Positions 1 to 7,176 of a DNA stretch of 20,123 nucleotides are shown here, in pieces. This DNA comes from Desulfotomaculum sp. GTDB taxonomy: Bacteria > Bacillota > Desulfotomaculia > Desulfotomaculales > Nap2-2B. Position numbers and translations under genes: made by a program. The stretch is from the NCBI GenBank assembly GCA_003485325.1, contig DMZI01000074.1, forward strand, positions 1-20,123. The letters run 5' to 3'. The notes beneath the pieces are model-generated. The model was not told the origin of the DNA. It did not search any database and saw only the letters and a list, made by a program, of their open reading frames with translations. Each line of letters starts with the position of its first letter. Within the stretch, counting starts at the first letter, position 1.

Positions 1-101
1 CCGAATTTGGTCCAAAGTTTAAACCTGCTCCACTTCTGAGGCAGATGGCGCGGGCGGGCCATTTAGGCAAAAAGACTGGAAGAGGCTTTTACGAGTATTA
101 A
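1..101 (+). CDS. 3-hydroxyacyl-CoA dehydrogenase, C-terminal end (partial)
   Basis: The reading frame entering from the left edge (first full codon at 3) gives 32 residues and a TAA stop at 99-101. The end reads ...APLLRQMARAGHLGKKTGRGFYEY, split here as APLLRQMARAGHLG then KKTGRGFYEY. This is the characteristic C-terminus of the 3-hydroxybutyryl-CoA dehydrogenase (Hbd/PaaH) family, whose members end in a Leu-rich helix and K-TG-GFY-Y. These enzymes oxidise (S)-3-hydroxyacyl-CoA with NAD+. It lies 113 bp upstream of the crotonase and probably in the same operon. It is not a standard member of the toluene bbs set, so it may serve the lower pathway from benzoyl-CoA (crotonyl-CoA to acetoacetyl-CoA). 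The N-terminal Rossmann domain is outside the window, so cofactor and substrate motifs cannot be checked. Confidence 0.85.
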   Translation, partial: EFGPKFKPAPLLRQMARAGHLGKKTGRGFYEY

Positions 102-214
102 ACATAATACTTTATAGGTTATGACCGATATGGTTTGTTGGATCTGAGTTCAGGGGAAAATGTGTAATTGGGAACAGTGGTTGATCATAGAATTAAAGGG
201 ATGGAGGGTATAAA

Positions 215-1000
215 GTGAAAGTGAATTATGAGGTGCTTGTAACGGGATTGGATGAAGGTGTATTTACACTAACCTTAAATAGGCCGTCACGGATGAATGC
301 CTTTAACCAGGTTTTACTGGATGAGTTCCATCAGGCTGTTAACGAAGCGGAACAATCCCAGGAAGTTAGGTGTTTGGTTATCTCCGGTGGCGAAAAGTTT
401 TTTAGTGCAGGGGCCGATATTACTGAAGTTAACAAAATTAACTCTACCTTTAATGGGTATGCGTTCAGTAGGAAGTTCCAGGAGTGTTTTGGCCAGTTGG
501 AAAAGCTGGGCAAACCGGTGATTGCCGCTGTCAGAGGATATGCTTTGGGTGGTGGGTGTGAACTAATGCTGGCTTGTGACTTTCGTATTGTAGCCGAGGA
601 TGCCAAGATAGGCCTATCAGAGGTAAATATTGGCGCCATCCCGTCAGGGGGCGGTACGGTTAAGATGCCGCATCTTATAAACCCGTTAAAGGCAAAAGAA
701 ATGCTCTGTTTTGGAAAACCGATAAGTGGAAAGGTTGCCGAAGAGATTGGCTTGGTTAATAAAGCGGTACCCTCTGGTCAAGTTCTTGCGGAAGCCTATT
801 CTTGGGCTAAAGAGCTAGCCCAAAAACCGCCTTTGGTTATTAAAACAATCAAGACCATTACAGCCCTGGCAACGAAGGATGTAGATTCTTTGCTTCATTA
901 TGAGGCCCAAGGGCTAGGCATGCTATCCGGTACTGAGGACTTTAAAGAAGGAACTGCCGCGTTTTTGGAAAAGCGCAAACCAGTCTTTAAAGGAATATAA
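215..1000 (+). CDS. bbsH: enoyl-CoA hydratase/crotonase, BbsH-like
   Basis: A 261-aa crotonase of normal family length. The GTG start at 215 sits 6 nt after a GGAGGG ribosome site (203-208); a second GTG at 221 is too far. The oxyanion-hole segments are SAGADI (64-69) and ALGGGCE (110-116), and ACDFRIV (120-126) follows. The two glutamates used for water addition in true hydratases are both present: E136 in LSEVN and E162 in AKEML. It should therefore be a working hydratase rather than only a fold relative. With the bbsABCDEF genes that follow, the likely job is hydration of a phenylitaconyl-CoA-type intermediate (BbsH role). In canonical bbs operons bbsH lies after bbsF and bbsG; here it comes first. 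A general enoyl-CoA hydratase for the lower pathway is the alternative, given the adjacent hydroxyacyl-CoA dehydrogenase. Family assignment is firm; the BbsH role rests on context. Confidence 0.8.
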   Translation: MKVNYEVLVTGLDEGVFTLTLNRPSRMNAFNQVLLDEFHQAVNEAEQSQEVRCLVISGGEKFFSAGADITEVNKINSTFNGYAFSRKFQECFGQLEKLGKPVIAAVRGYALGGGCELMLACDFRIVAEDAKIGLSEVNIGAIPSGGGTVKMPHLINPLKAKEMLCFGKPISGKVAEEIGLVNKAVPSGQVLAEAYSWAKELAQKPPLVIKTIKTITALATKDVDSLLHYEAQGLGMLSGTEDFKEGTAAFLEKRKPVFKGI

Positions 1001-1110
1001 GAGGATTTAAAAAGACACTTCCATGGAAATACAATGAAAGACAGCAGAGCGGTTAATGTTAAAGGAAATCAGGAAGGAGGTGTCAAATATACATCCAACG
1101 GTGCTGGCAA

Positions 1111-1308
1111 ATGATAAAAGAAATCATTGCAAATCTGAGAGATGAGGTGGCAACATCGTTTTCAGAATGGATAGCGGAATGGGAACTTGCAGATAAGGTG
1201 AAAATTTACGAAAAGCGTGGGATTTGTGAAAACTACATCAAGGAAACCAAGTATGATAGGAGGAATTATTTATGGAAGGACAAGTTATTTATCATCCAGA
1301 TTTTCTAG
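1111..1308 (+). CDS. small ORF of unknown function, possibly a frameshifted remnant
   Basis: A 65-codon frame (start MIKEIIANLRDEV) fills the gap between bbsH and bbsA and overlaps the bbsA start by 37 bp. I do not recognise it. A very good ribosome site, AGGAAGGAGGTG (1071-1082), is followed not by a usable start at normal distance but by a run reading IHPTVLAND in another frame. Removing one A from the AAAA at 1115-1118 would join that stretch to KEIIANLRDEV. This suggests either a gene broken by a single-base change or a sequencing/assembly slip. The peptide is rich in charged residues and has no membrane segment or Cys motif. The overlap with the better-supported bbsA start argues against a functional full-length product. 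Confidence 0.25.
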   Translation: MIKEIIANLRDEVATSFSEWIAEWELADKVKIYEKRGICENYIKETKYDRRNYLWKDKLFIIQIF

Positions 1309-1673
1309 TAATACCAGAAGGAGGGGAAAAACCTTATTTAGTTGCCTATAGGTGTGAAAAATGCGGAAGGTTATATTTTCCAAAGGTAAATGTTTGTCTC
1401 AATTGCTTGTCTGAAGATTTGGTAAAACAACCTCTTGGTGGAAAAGGGAAAGTATATAGTTATACAATTCAATATACTCCTCAGCCGGGATTAAAAGCCC
1501 CATTGACGGTTGGGTATGTTGATTTTCCTGAAGATGTACGTGTTCTTGCCCAAATTATGGCAGAACCGGAGCAAATGAAAATAGGCATGGATGTAGAGGT
1601 AACGGTAGGGGAAATCAGAAAGGATGCTGATGGAAAATCAATGATTAGTTATAAATTTAAGCCTGTTGAATAA
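1272..1673 (+). CDS. bbsA: OB-fold/zinc-ribbon thiolase subunit, BbsA-like (DUF35)
   Basis: A 133-aa protein with AGGAGG (1258-1263) 8 nt before ATG. The N-terminal part holds a rubredoxin-like zinc knuckle, C28-x2-C31 and C42-x2-C45. It is followed by a beta-rich OB-fold segment (about 55-130), as in the DUF35 family that pairs with thiolase-fold proteins. In anaerobic toluene degraders BbsA is the Zn-finger subunit of the (S)-2-benzoylsuccinyl-CoA thiolase BbsAB. That enzyme cleaves benzoylsuccinyl-CoA to benzoyl-CoA and succinyl-CoA. The gene ends 14 nt before a thiolase gene in the same direction, exactly the bbsA-bbsB arrangement. All four Cys ligands are intact. DUF35 proteins also occur beside SCP2-type thiolases in other pathways, so the specific role depends on the surrounding bbs/bss genes. 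Confidence 0.85.
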   Translation: MEGQVIYHPDFLVIPEGGEKPYLVAYRCEKCGRLYFPKVNVCLNCLSEDLVKQPLGGKGKVYSYTIQYTPQPGLKAPLTVGYVDFPEDVRVLAQIMAEPEQMKIGMDVEVTVGEIRKDADGKSMISYKFKPVE

Positions 1674-1687
1674 AGGAGGAAAGTTAA

Positions 1688-2848
1688 ATGAACTTAAGGG
1701 ACGTATATGTTATCGGTGTAGGAATGACAAAATTATATCGAAAAGCGCCGGTATCAATTGATGAATTAGGTAGACAAGCAGCCAGAGATGCATTAAAAGA
1801 TGCTGGTATTGAGCTGAAGGAAATTGAGGAAATAGCTGTTGGTAACATGATCGGCCTTTCCAAGACTATATGTCTTGGGCAGAGGATTGGAATTACGCTT
1901 GGTTGTCAAGGAATTCCAATCAAGAACACGGAAGGCGCTTGCTCAAGCAGTGCCGTAGCTGCTCATATGGCATGGGAAAGAGTGGCTACAGGACTTAATG
2001 ACGTAACGATGGCAATTGGTGTTGAGTGTCTCTCCTCATACAGAGCTGGTGGCACAGCATTTTCACCTGATTTAAATGATCCTGAAGCAATACATGGTAT
2101 GACAATGCCAGGTCTTTACGCAATGAGGGCAAAGCGTTATATGCATGATCACGGTGCGACTAAAGAAGATTTGGCAATGATAGCTGTAAAAAACCGTAAG
2201 CATGCCACAGTAAATCCATACTCAGATTTCCGGACTCCACTTACCGTCGAAGAGGTTTTAAACGCCAGAGTTATTGCTGATCCATTTACTCTTTTAATGT
2301 GTTGCCCGAATTCTGACGGCGGGGCAGCGGTTATTTTTGCTACTAAAGAAAAAGCAGAAAAGATAGGGAAAAAGCTTGTTCGCCTAGCAGCGTCAACAAT
2401 CACAACAGGTATTTTTAATAATTCCTTTAGAGATATGACGTATATGGATATTACATACAGGTGTGCTAAAAAAGCATACGATATGGCTGGTTTGGGTCCT
2501 GAAGACGTCGATATGGTAGAATGTCACGATGCTTTTGTAGTTGGTGAGCTTTTATACTATGAATCGCTTGGCTTCTGTAAACACGGAGAATCAGCAGAAT
2601 TTCTCAGAAGAGGCGATGCGGATTATGGCGGAAAAGTTGTTTTTAGCCCGCGCGGCGGACTGTTGTCTTGCGGCCATCCAACAGGCGCTTCAGGAGCTGC
2701 TCAGATTGTAGAGGCAACCTGGCAAATACGCGGAGATGCTGGAGAACGTCAGGTACCGGATTGTAAGGTTGCATTAACGCATGTAACTGGCGGCGGAGTG
2801 TATGGTACAGAGAACGCAATCTGTACTATTCATATATTAACTAGTTAG
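1688..2848 (+). CDS. bbsB: thiolase-family acyltransferase, BbsB-like
   Basis: A 386-aa thiolase-superfamily protein (SCP2/lipid-transfer type by length and motifs) starting 6 nt after AAAGGAGG. The nucleophilic cysteine is C85 in EGACSSSAV. The C-terminal active-site loops are ECHDAF (C279, H280) and SCGHPTGASG (C328, H330). The catalytic set therefore looks complete. Together with the OB-fold/zinc partner encoded 14 nt upstream it should form a BbsAB-type thiolase, cleaving an aroylsuccinyl-CoA with free CoA to aroyl-CoA plus succinyl-CoA. The succinyl-CoA can feed the CoA-transferase encoded downstream. There is no signal peptide, so it is cytoplasmic. A 60-bp AT-rich gap with its own ribosome site separates it from the first SDR gene. 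A thiolase for another branched acyl-CoA is possible, but the full gene neighbourhood favours the Bbs role. Confidence 0.85.
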   Translation: MNLRDVYVIGVGMTKLYRKAPVSIDELGRQAARDALKDAGIELKEIEEIAVGNMIGLSKTICLGQRIGITLGCQGIPIKNTEGACSSSAVAAHMAWERVATGLNDVTMAIGVECLSSYRAGGTAFSPDLNDPEAIHGMTMPGLYAMRAKRYMHDHGATKEDLAMIAVKNRKHATVNPYSDFRTPLTVEEVLNARVIADPFTLLMCCPNSDGGAAVIFATKEKAEKIGKKLVRLAASTITTGIFNNSFRDMTYMDITYRCAKKAYDMAGLGPEDVDMVECHDAFVVGELLYYESLGFCKHGESAEFLRRGDADYGGKVVFSPRGGLLSCGHPTGASGAAQIVEATWQIRGDAGERQVPDCKVALTHVTGGGVYGTENAICTIHILTS

Positions 2849-2908
2849 TTTTTATTTTTATCAGTTTAAATATTGAAATAAAAGTAATTAAAGAAGGGGG
2901 ATAAAAAG

Positions 2909-3664
2909 ATGGCAGTGAAAGATAGGGTTTCATTAGTTACTGAAGCAGGATCTGGAATTGGTGAAGCAGTTGCAAAAAGCCTGGCTAAAAATGGAGCCAG
3001 GGTGGTTGTAAGTGATGTTGATAAAGAGAAAGTAGATAAGGTGGTAAAAGAAATTCAAAATGATGGCGGCCAGGCAATTGGTATAACCGCAGATGTATCA
3101 AAAAAAGATCAAGTACAGGAAATGTTTAAAAAGATAATCGAAAGTTTTGGACGTATAGATATTTTAGTAAACTGCGCCGATATGGTTAAAAATAGCAATA
3201 TTTTAGAACTAACAGAGGAAGACTGGGATAAAGTCATAGATTTTAATTTAAAAGGAACATTTCTTTGCTGCCAGGCAGCATCAAAACATATGAAGGAACA
3301 GAAGTATGGTCGGATAATCAATGTTTCGTCACGTGAAATGCTGGGATGGCCCGAAGAGACAAATTACTCTGCTTCTAAAGGCGGCATAGTTAGCCTGTCT
3401 CGTTCATTAGCTATGGAACTGGGAAAGGATGGAATCAGGGTAAATTGTGTAGCGGCTGGTTTAATTAAAACACCATATTTTGATGGATTGCCTAAAGAAC
3501 AACAAGAGAGTTTGATCAAAGCGCAACCGATGGGTATAATTGGTAAACCAGAAGATGTCGCATTTGCAGTATTATATTTTGCTGATGACGAAGCAGGTTA
3601 TATAACAGGGCAGACCCTGTACATTTGCGGCGGCAGGGGCGTTTTAAGTTCATTATCATGTTAA
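2909..3664 (+). CDS. bbsC: short-chain dehydrogenase, BbsC-like, with degenerate NAD-binding motifs
   Basis: A 251-aa SDR preceded by a GAAGGGGG ribosome site. The glycine-rich dinucleotide motif, normally TGxxxGIG, reads TEAGSGIG (11-18), so its first Gly is Glu12. The NNAG motif reads NCAD (88-91). Yet D36, which selects NAD, and the catalytic tetrad N113, S141, Y153 and K157 are all present. It is clearly homologous along its whole length to the next gene, whose motifs are canonical. In the characterised toluene enzyme BbsCD, a heterotetramer oxidising 2-(alpha-hydroxybenzyl)succinyl-CoA, only BbsD has working active sites and BbsC is a pseudoenzyme. The damage here falls in the cofactor-binding motifs, which fits the same division of labour, though the tetrad has not (yet) decayed. 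It is cytoplasmic and ends 14 nt before its partner. Confidence 0.82.
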   Translation: MAVKDRVSLVTEAGSGIGEAVAKSLAKNGARVVVSDVDKEKVDKVVKEIQNDGGQAIGITADVSKKDQVQEMFKKIIESFGRIDILVNCADMVKNSNILELTEEDWDKVIDFNLKGTFLCCQAASKHMKEQKYGRIINVSSREMLGWPEETNYSASKGGIVSLSRSLAMELGKDGIRVNCVAAGLIKTPYFDGLPKEQQESLIKAQPMGIIGKPEDVAFAVLYFADDEAGYITGQTLYICGGRGVLSSLSC

Positions 3665-3678
3665 AGGAGGATTAAAAA

Positions 3679-4428
3679 ATGAATATAAAAGATAGAGTGG
3701 CTTTAATTACCGGTTCGGGAAGCGGGATCGGTAAGGGTACTGCGAAAGCAATGGCCGAACGAGGCGCAAAGGTAGTCATAAATGATGTTGTTCAAGATAG
3801 AATAGACGAGGTGATTGGAGAAATAAATGTTGCTGGCGGAGAAGCTATGGGGATTAAATCAGATATAACAAAAAAGGCAGAAGTAGAGAATATGTTCAAA
3901 AAAGTAGTAGATACTTATGGAAGGATAGATATTCTTGTTAATAATGCTGGTATAGCCAGGGATAAAGGACTTCTGAAGTTAACAGAAGAAGATTGGGATG
4001 TAGTTCTAGATGTTAATTTAAAGGCAGTGTTTCTCTGTACGCAAGAAGCGGTAAAGTATATGAGAGAGCAAAATTATGGCCGGATAATTAATATTGCATC
4101 GCGCGCCTGGTTGGGGTGGCCTACGCAGGCAAATTATGCAGCTTCTAAGGGTGGGATGGTTAGTTTCACCCGTACCCTGGCATTGGAACTTGCGAAACGT
4201 GGAATTACAGTTAATTGTATACCGCCAGGTCTAATTAATACTCCACTATGGATGTCTTTGCCTGAGAAAATTCGAGAGAACCTTACAAAAATACAGCCTA
4301 CTGGAACGATTGGTGATGTGTATGATATTGCCAGAACGGTAATCTTCTTCGCAAGTGATGAAGCGTCGTATATTACAGGGCAGGTTCTTTACGTTTGCGG
4401 AGGGAAAAGCATTTATGCAGCTATGTAG
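3679..4428 (+). CDS. bbsD: short-chain dehydrogenase, BbsD-like (predicted active subunit)
   Basis: A 249-aa SDR of normal length whose start follows AAAGGAGG at about 8 nt. All family motifs are intact: TGSGSGIG (11-18) for the dinucleotide, D36 indicating NAD(H), NNAG (88-91), and the tetrad N113, S141, Y153, K157 in the YAASK context. Together with the preceding degenerate SDR it should form a BbsCD-type heteromer. That enzyme oxidises the secondary alcohol made by the BbsH-like hydratase to a 2-aroylsuccinyl-CoA, the substrate of BbsAB. The strong similarity and equal length of the two SDRs point to an old tandem duplication followed by specialisation. A 3-oxoacyl-ACP reductase (FabG) resemblance is expected for this fold but is unlikely in this operon. 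Confidence 0.85.
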   Translation: MNIKDRVALITGSGSGIGKGTAKAMAERGAKVVINDVVQDRIDEVIGEINVAGGEAMGIKSDITKKAEVENMFKKVVDTYGRIDILVNNAGIARDKGLLKLTEEDWDVVLDVNLKAVFLCTQEAVKYMREQNYGRIINIASRAWLGWPTQANYAASKGGMVSFTRTLALELAKRGITVNCIPPGLINTPLWMSLPEKIRENLTKIQPTGTIGDVYDIARTVIFFASDEASYITGQVLYVCGGKSIYAAM

Positions 4429-4444
4429 TAATTCTTAAAAAAAC

Positions 4445-4488
4445 AATTCATAGAAAGAAGAGATTGTTTTCTCTTCTTTCTGTGAATT
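4445..4488 (+). promoter_or_regulatory. long stem-loop between bbsD and bbsE
   Basis: Two 19-nt arms (4445-4463 and 4470-4488) pair completely, allowing one G:U pair, around a 6-nt TTGTTT loop. The right arm is pyrimidine-rich, but no clear T run follows directly. The next T run (about 4499-4506) merges into the bbsE ribosome site. It could act as an mRNA processing or stabilising hairpin, an attenuator that lowers bbsEF relative to bbsABCD, or a weak terminator. The pairing is visible in the sequence; the role is inferred. Confidence 0.6.
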
Positions 4489-4524
4489 AATAAAGTAAAG
4501 TTTTTTGGAGGTGAAAGATAAATC

Positions 4525-5739
4525 ATGAGTTCATTATCAGATATCAGGGTGCTCGATTTTGGAAGTGAAATGAGTAGTTATGCAGGAAAATTATATGCTG
4601 ATCTAGGAGCAGATGTTATCCATATTGAATCCCCGGAAGGAGATCCTCTCCGGTATAGTGGGCCATTTTATAAAGATAAACCGGGGAGGGAAAACAGTTT
4701 AAAGTTTCTTTACCATAATACCAGTAAGAGGGGAATAGTCCTGGATATAACAAAGCAAGAGGGGAAGGAAGTATTTTTAAAGCTAATAAAGACAGCAGAT
4801 ATTCTAATTGAAAGCTTCCCTCCCGGATATTTGGATGAATTAGGATTATCGTACGCTTACTTGAGGAAGGAAAACCCCAGACTGGTTCATACTGCGATAA
4901 CTCCCTTTGGGCAGGAAGGACCTTATTGCCAATGGAAGGCTTCTGATCTGACAATAATGGCCCTGGGCGGGTTTTTATACATGGCGGGGGAAGATGATGA
5001 AAAACCTGCGTGGGCGTATGGTGAACAGGCTTACATGGCAGGTTCGATGTATGGAGCAGTGGGAACCATAATCGCTTTATACGAAGCTGAACGAACCGGA
5101 GAAGGACAATTCGTAGACGTTTCTATGCAGGCATGTGTGGCTACAGGATTGGAGAACGCTCTACAATACTGGGATCTGGAAAAGACGATTCGCAGAAGCT
5201 CTTCTACAACGGAAGCAGGGTATGGTGTTTACCCCTGCAAAGATGGTTATGTTTATATAGTTCAGATGGGAGACAATGTGTACTTATGGGTGCCTGTTCC
5301 TAAATGGCTAAGAGAGGAAGGAGTTAAGGGCTCAGAAATAATAAGCCAAAAAGAATGGGAATCAACGAGATTTAGACGAGATGCGGAGTCGAAGCGAGTA
5401 TTCAGGGAAATTTTTGAGTCTTTTACTATGAAACATGATAAAAAGTTCTTGTTTGAGGAAGGCCAACGAAGGGGCATTTCCATAGCTCCTATATTTGATT
5501 CTAAAGATGTATATGAAGATCCCCATTTGAACTACCGGCAGTTTTTTAAGACATTATTTCATGAAGTATTGGGAGGAGAGGTTTGTTATCCCGGAGAGCC
5601 TTACCTCATGGAAAAAATCCCCTGGCAGATAAAACCAGCGCCGGCATTCGGACAGCATACCAGGGAGATATTGGAAGAAATAGGATATTCAAAAGAACAG
5701 ATAGAAACCCTAAATGAAAGGGGGGTAATATATGTATAA
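4525..5739 (+). CDS. bbsE: family III CoA-transferase, BbsE-like (predicted non-catalytic subunit)
   Basis: A 404-aa family III (CaiB/BaiF type) CoA-transferase, with GGAGGTG at 4507-4513 before ATG. Family hallmarks are the N-terminal VLDFGSEMSSYAGKLYADLGADVIHIE-type segment (about 9-33), the STSKRG-like NTSKRGIVLDI (about 66-76) and RTGEGQFVDVSM (about 190-201). At the position of the nucleophilic aspartate (Asp169 of formyl-CoA transferase) it has Tyr170 in QAYMAG; the spacing to RTGEGQ matches the family exactly. It therefore probably cannot form the aspartyl-CoA intermediate. Its partner overlaps by 8 nt and keeps the Asp. In toluene degraders BbsEF is a heteromer moving CoA from succinyl-CoA to (R)-benzylsuccinate. 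The overlap implies translational coupling and equal synthesis. Confidence 0.85.
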   Translation: MSSLSDIRVLDFGSEMSSYAGKLYADLGADVIHIESPEGDPLRYSGPFYKDKPGRENSLKFLYHNTSKRGIVLDITKQEGKEVFLKLIKTADILIESFPPGYLDELGLSYAYLRKENPRLVHTAITPFGQEGPYCQWKASDLTIMALGGFLYMAGEDDEKPAWAYGEQAYMAGSMYGAVGTIIALYEAERTGEGQFVDVSMQACVATGLENALQYWDLEKTIRRSSSTTEAGYGVYPCKDGYVYIVQMGDNVYLWVPVPKWLREEGVKGSEIISQKEWESTRFRRDAESKRVFREIFESFTMKHDKKFLFEEGQRRGISIAPIFDSKDVYEDPHLNYRQFFKTLFHEVLGGEVCYPGEPYLMEKIPWQIKPAPAFGQHTREILEEIGYSKEQIETLNERGVIYV

Positions 5740-6952
5740 ACATGCCCTGACAGGAATTAGGGTGACGGACTTTTCCTGGGTTGGAGCAGGTCCACTGACA
5801 ACCCGCTTTCTGGCCGAGTGTGGCGCAGAGGTAATTAAAATAGAAACCCACAAAAGACCGGAGATCACACGTATGGCACCGCCATTTAAAGACAAGGAAA
5901 AGGGAATTGAGCGCAGCGGATATTTTAGCAACAGGAATCCAAACAAGAAAAGCATCTCTATTAATATGAATCATTCCAGATCTCGGGAGGTAGTTGTTCC
6001 TTTAATAGAAAAAAGCGATGTTGTAATCAATAGCTTTTCAGCAGGGCAAATGGAAAAGTGGGGACTGGGATACGAGGATTTGAAAAAAGTAAAGCCGGAT
6101 ATTATTTACATAGATATGCCCCCTTGGGGGAATGTAGGGCCGTATATAAAATACAAGGCTTTTGGCGCTTTAATAAATTCAGTTACCGGATTTAACTACC
6201 TGTCGGGAAATACCGATGGTTTTCCCGTTGGTACGGGAACCAATTATACCGACCATATTCCCGTGCCTACTCATCTTGCTTTTGCCATTGTCGCAGCTTT
6301 AAGGCATCGCCGGAAAACAGGAGAAGGACAGTATATAGAAATGCCCCAAATGCAGGCGGGAATTGCCGTAACCTCGGCGGTAGCACTAATGGATTACGCG
6401 GCAAACGGGCGTATTCAATCCCGGATGGGTTGCCGGCACCCCAGCTTTGCGCCGCATGGGGCATATAAAGTAAAAGGGGACAGAAAATGGATTGCCATTG
6501 CTGTATTTAACAACCAGGAATGGGTATCGTTAAAGGAGTGCATGGGAAATCCTCGGTGGGCCGAAGATCAAAAATTTGCTACTGACGAGGGAAGGCTGGC
6601 CAACCGGGATGAATTGGACGCCCAACTAGAAAAGTGGTCTTCCGAACAGGATGGAGAAGAACTCATGTTTGATCTGCAAAAAATGGGGGTGCGCAGCGGC
6701 CTGGTATATAATGCAAAGGAAGTTATAGTAGATATCCAACTTCAGTCTAGAGGCTTTTTTGTATATCTAGATCACCCCGAAGTAGGAATTACTTTATATA
6801 CAGGTTCACCCGTACGTATGTCAAAAACACCGCCAGGAATCCGAAAGCACGCACCTTTATTGGGACAAAATACATTTGAAGTATTAAAAAATATATTACA
6901 GTTAGATGAAGTAGCCATTACGGAGTTGCAAAATGAAGGGGTTCTTGAATAG
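5732..6952 (+). CDS. bbsF: family III CoA-transferase, BbsF-like (predicted catalytic subunit)
   Basis: A 406-aa family III CoA-transferase. Its ATG lies inside the end of the previous gene (8-nt overlap) with GGGGGG upstream. The N-terminus (VTDFSWVGAGPLTTRFLAECG, quoted in part as WVGAGPLTTRFLAE) is typical of the family. The nucleophilic aspartate is present as D174 in NYTDHIP, followed by KTGEGQYIEM. As the catalytic half of a BbsEF-type enzyme it would activate the alkyl/aryl-succinate made by the glycyl radical enzyme, using succinyl-CoA from the final thiolysis. It ends the bbs block; a 400-bp region of relics and regulatory sequence separates it from the bss block. Substrate specificity within the family cannot be read from sequence, so the call rests on the paired architecture and the neighbours. 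Confidence 0.85.
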   Translation: MYKHALTGIRVTDFSWVGAGPLTTRFLAECGAEVIKIETHKRPEITRMAPPFKDKEKGIERSGYFSNRNPNKKSISINMNHSRSREVVVPLIEKSDVVINSFSAGQMEKWGLGYEDLKKVKPDIIYIDMPPWGNVGPYIKYKAFGALINSVTGFNYLSGNTDGFPVGTGTNYTDHIPVPTHLAFAIVAALRHRRKTGEGQYIEMPQMQAGIAVTSAVALMDYAANGRIQSRMGCRHPSFAPHGAYKVKGDRKWIAIAVFNNQEWVSLKECMGNPRWAEDQKFATDEGRLANRDELDAQLEKWSSEQDGEELMFDLQKMGVRSGLVYNAKEVIVDIQLQSRGFFVYLDHPEVGITLYTGSPVRMSKTPPGIRKHAPLLGQNTFEVLKNILQLDEVAITELQNEGVLE

Positions 6953-6984
6953 CTCTAGAAGTTTGTCTTTTCCTTCAAGACTGA

Positions 6985-7095
6985 TTGCTTGGCGGCGGCA
7001 TGGAACTGGTGTTTGTCTGCGACATCAGAATTGCTTCCAGCAAGACTTCTTTTAATGTGCAATATAAGGAAAAAATCCTGTCGAAGAAATATTAA
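6985..7095 (+). pseudogene. enoyl-CoA hydratase (crotonase) relic
   Basis: Directly after bbsF one frame reads LGGGMELVFVCDIRIASSKT, the core crotonase motif that binds the acyl-CoA oxyanion (compare LGGGCELMLACDFRIV in the intact gene at 215). An in-frame TGA (6982-6984) precedes it. The frame runs on only to a TAA at 7093-7095 with no recognisable catalytic Glu region. About 21 codons of a normal 260 survive. It differs clearly from the intact upstream crotonase, so it is not a fresh duplicate. Its location matches where bbsH stands in canonical bbs operons. Confidence 0.65.
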
Positions 7096-7124
7096 AATAA
7101 ATGAGAGAAGTGTGTAAATTTCAA

Positions 7125-7153
7125 TTGTATAAAAGATACAATAATATTATAAT
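7125..7153 (+). promoter_or_regulatory. candidate sigma-A promoter for the bss block
   Basis: A perfect TATAAT (7148-7153) lies 17 nt downstream of TTGTAT (7125-7130), half matching the -35 consensus. Transcription would begin near 7160 and give a leader of about 200 nt before the first bss gene. The surrounding DNA is very AT-rich, so a chance match is possible. Confidence 0.4.
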
Positions 7154-7176
7154 AGTAGTTATATTATTGTATCTTT
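7132..7176. promoter_or_regulatory. perfect 16-bp inverted repeat, operator or terminator
   Basis: The arms 7132-7147 (AAAGATACAATAATAT) and 7161-7176 (its exact reverse complement) flank a 13-nt spacer that contains the TATAAT of the candidate promoter. One arm fills the -35/-10 spacer and the other covers the predicted start site, an arrangement expected of a repressor operator. It could instead be an AT-rich terminator stem after bbsF, or lie at the edge of the transposase remnant that begins inside it. Confidence 0.5.
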
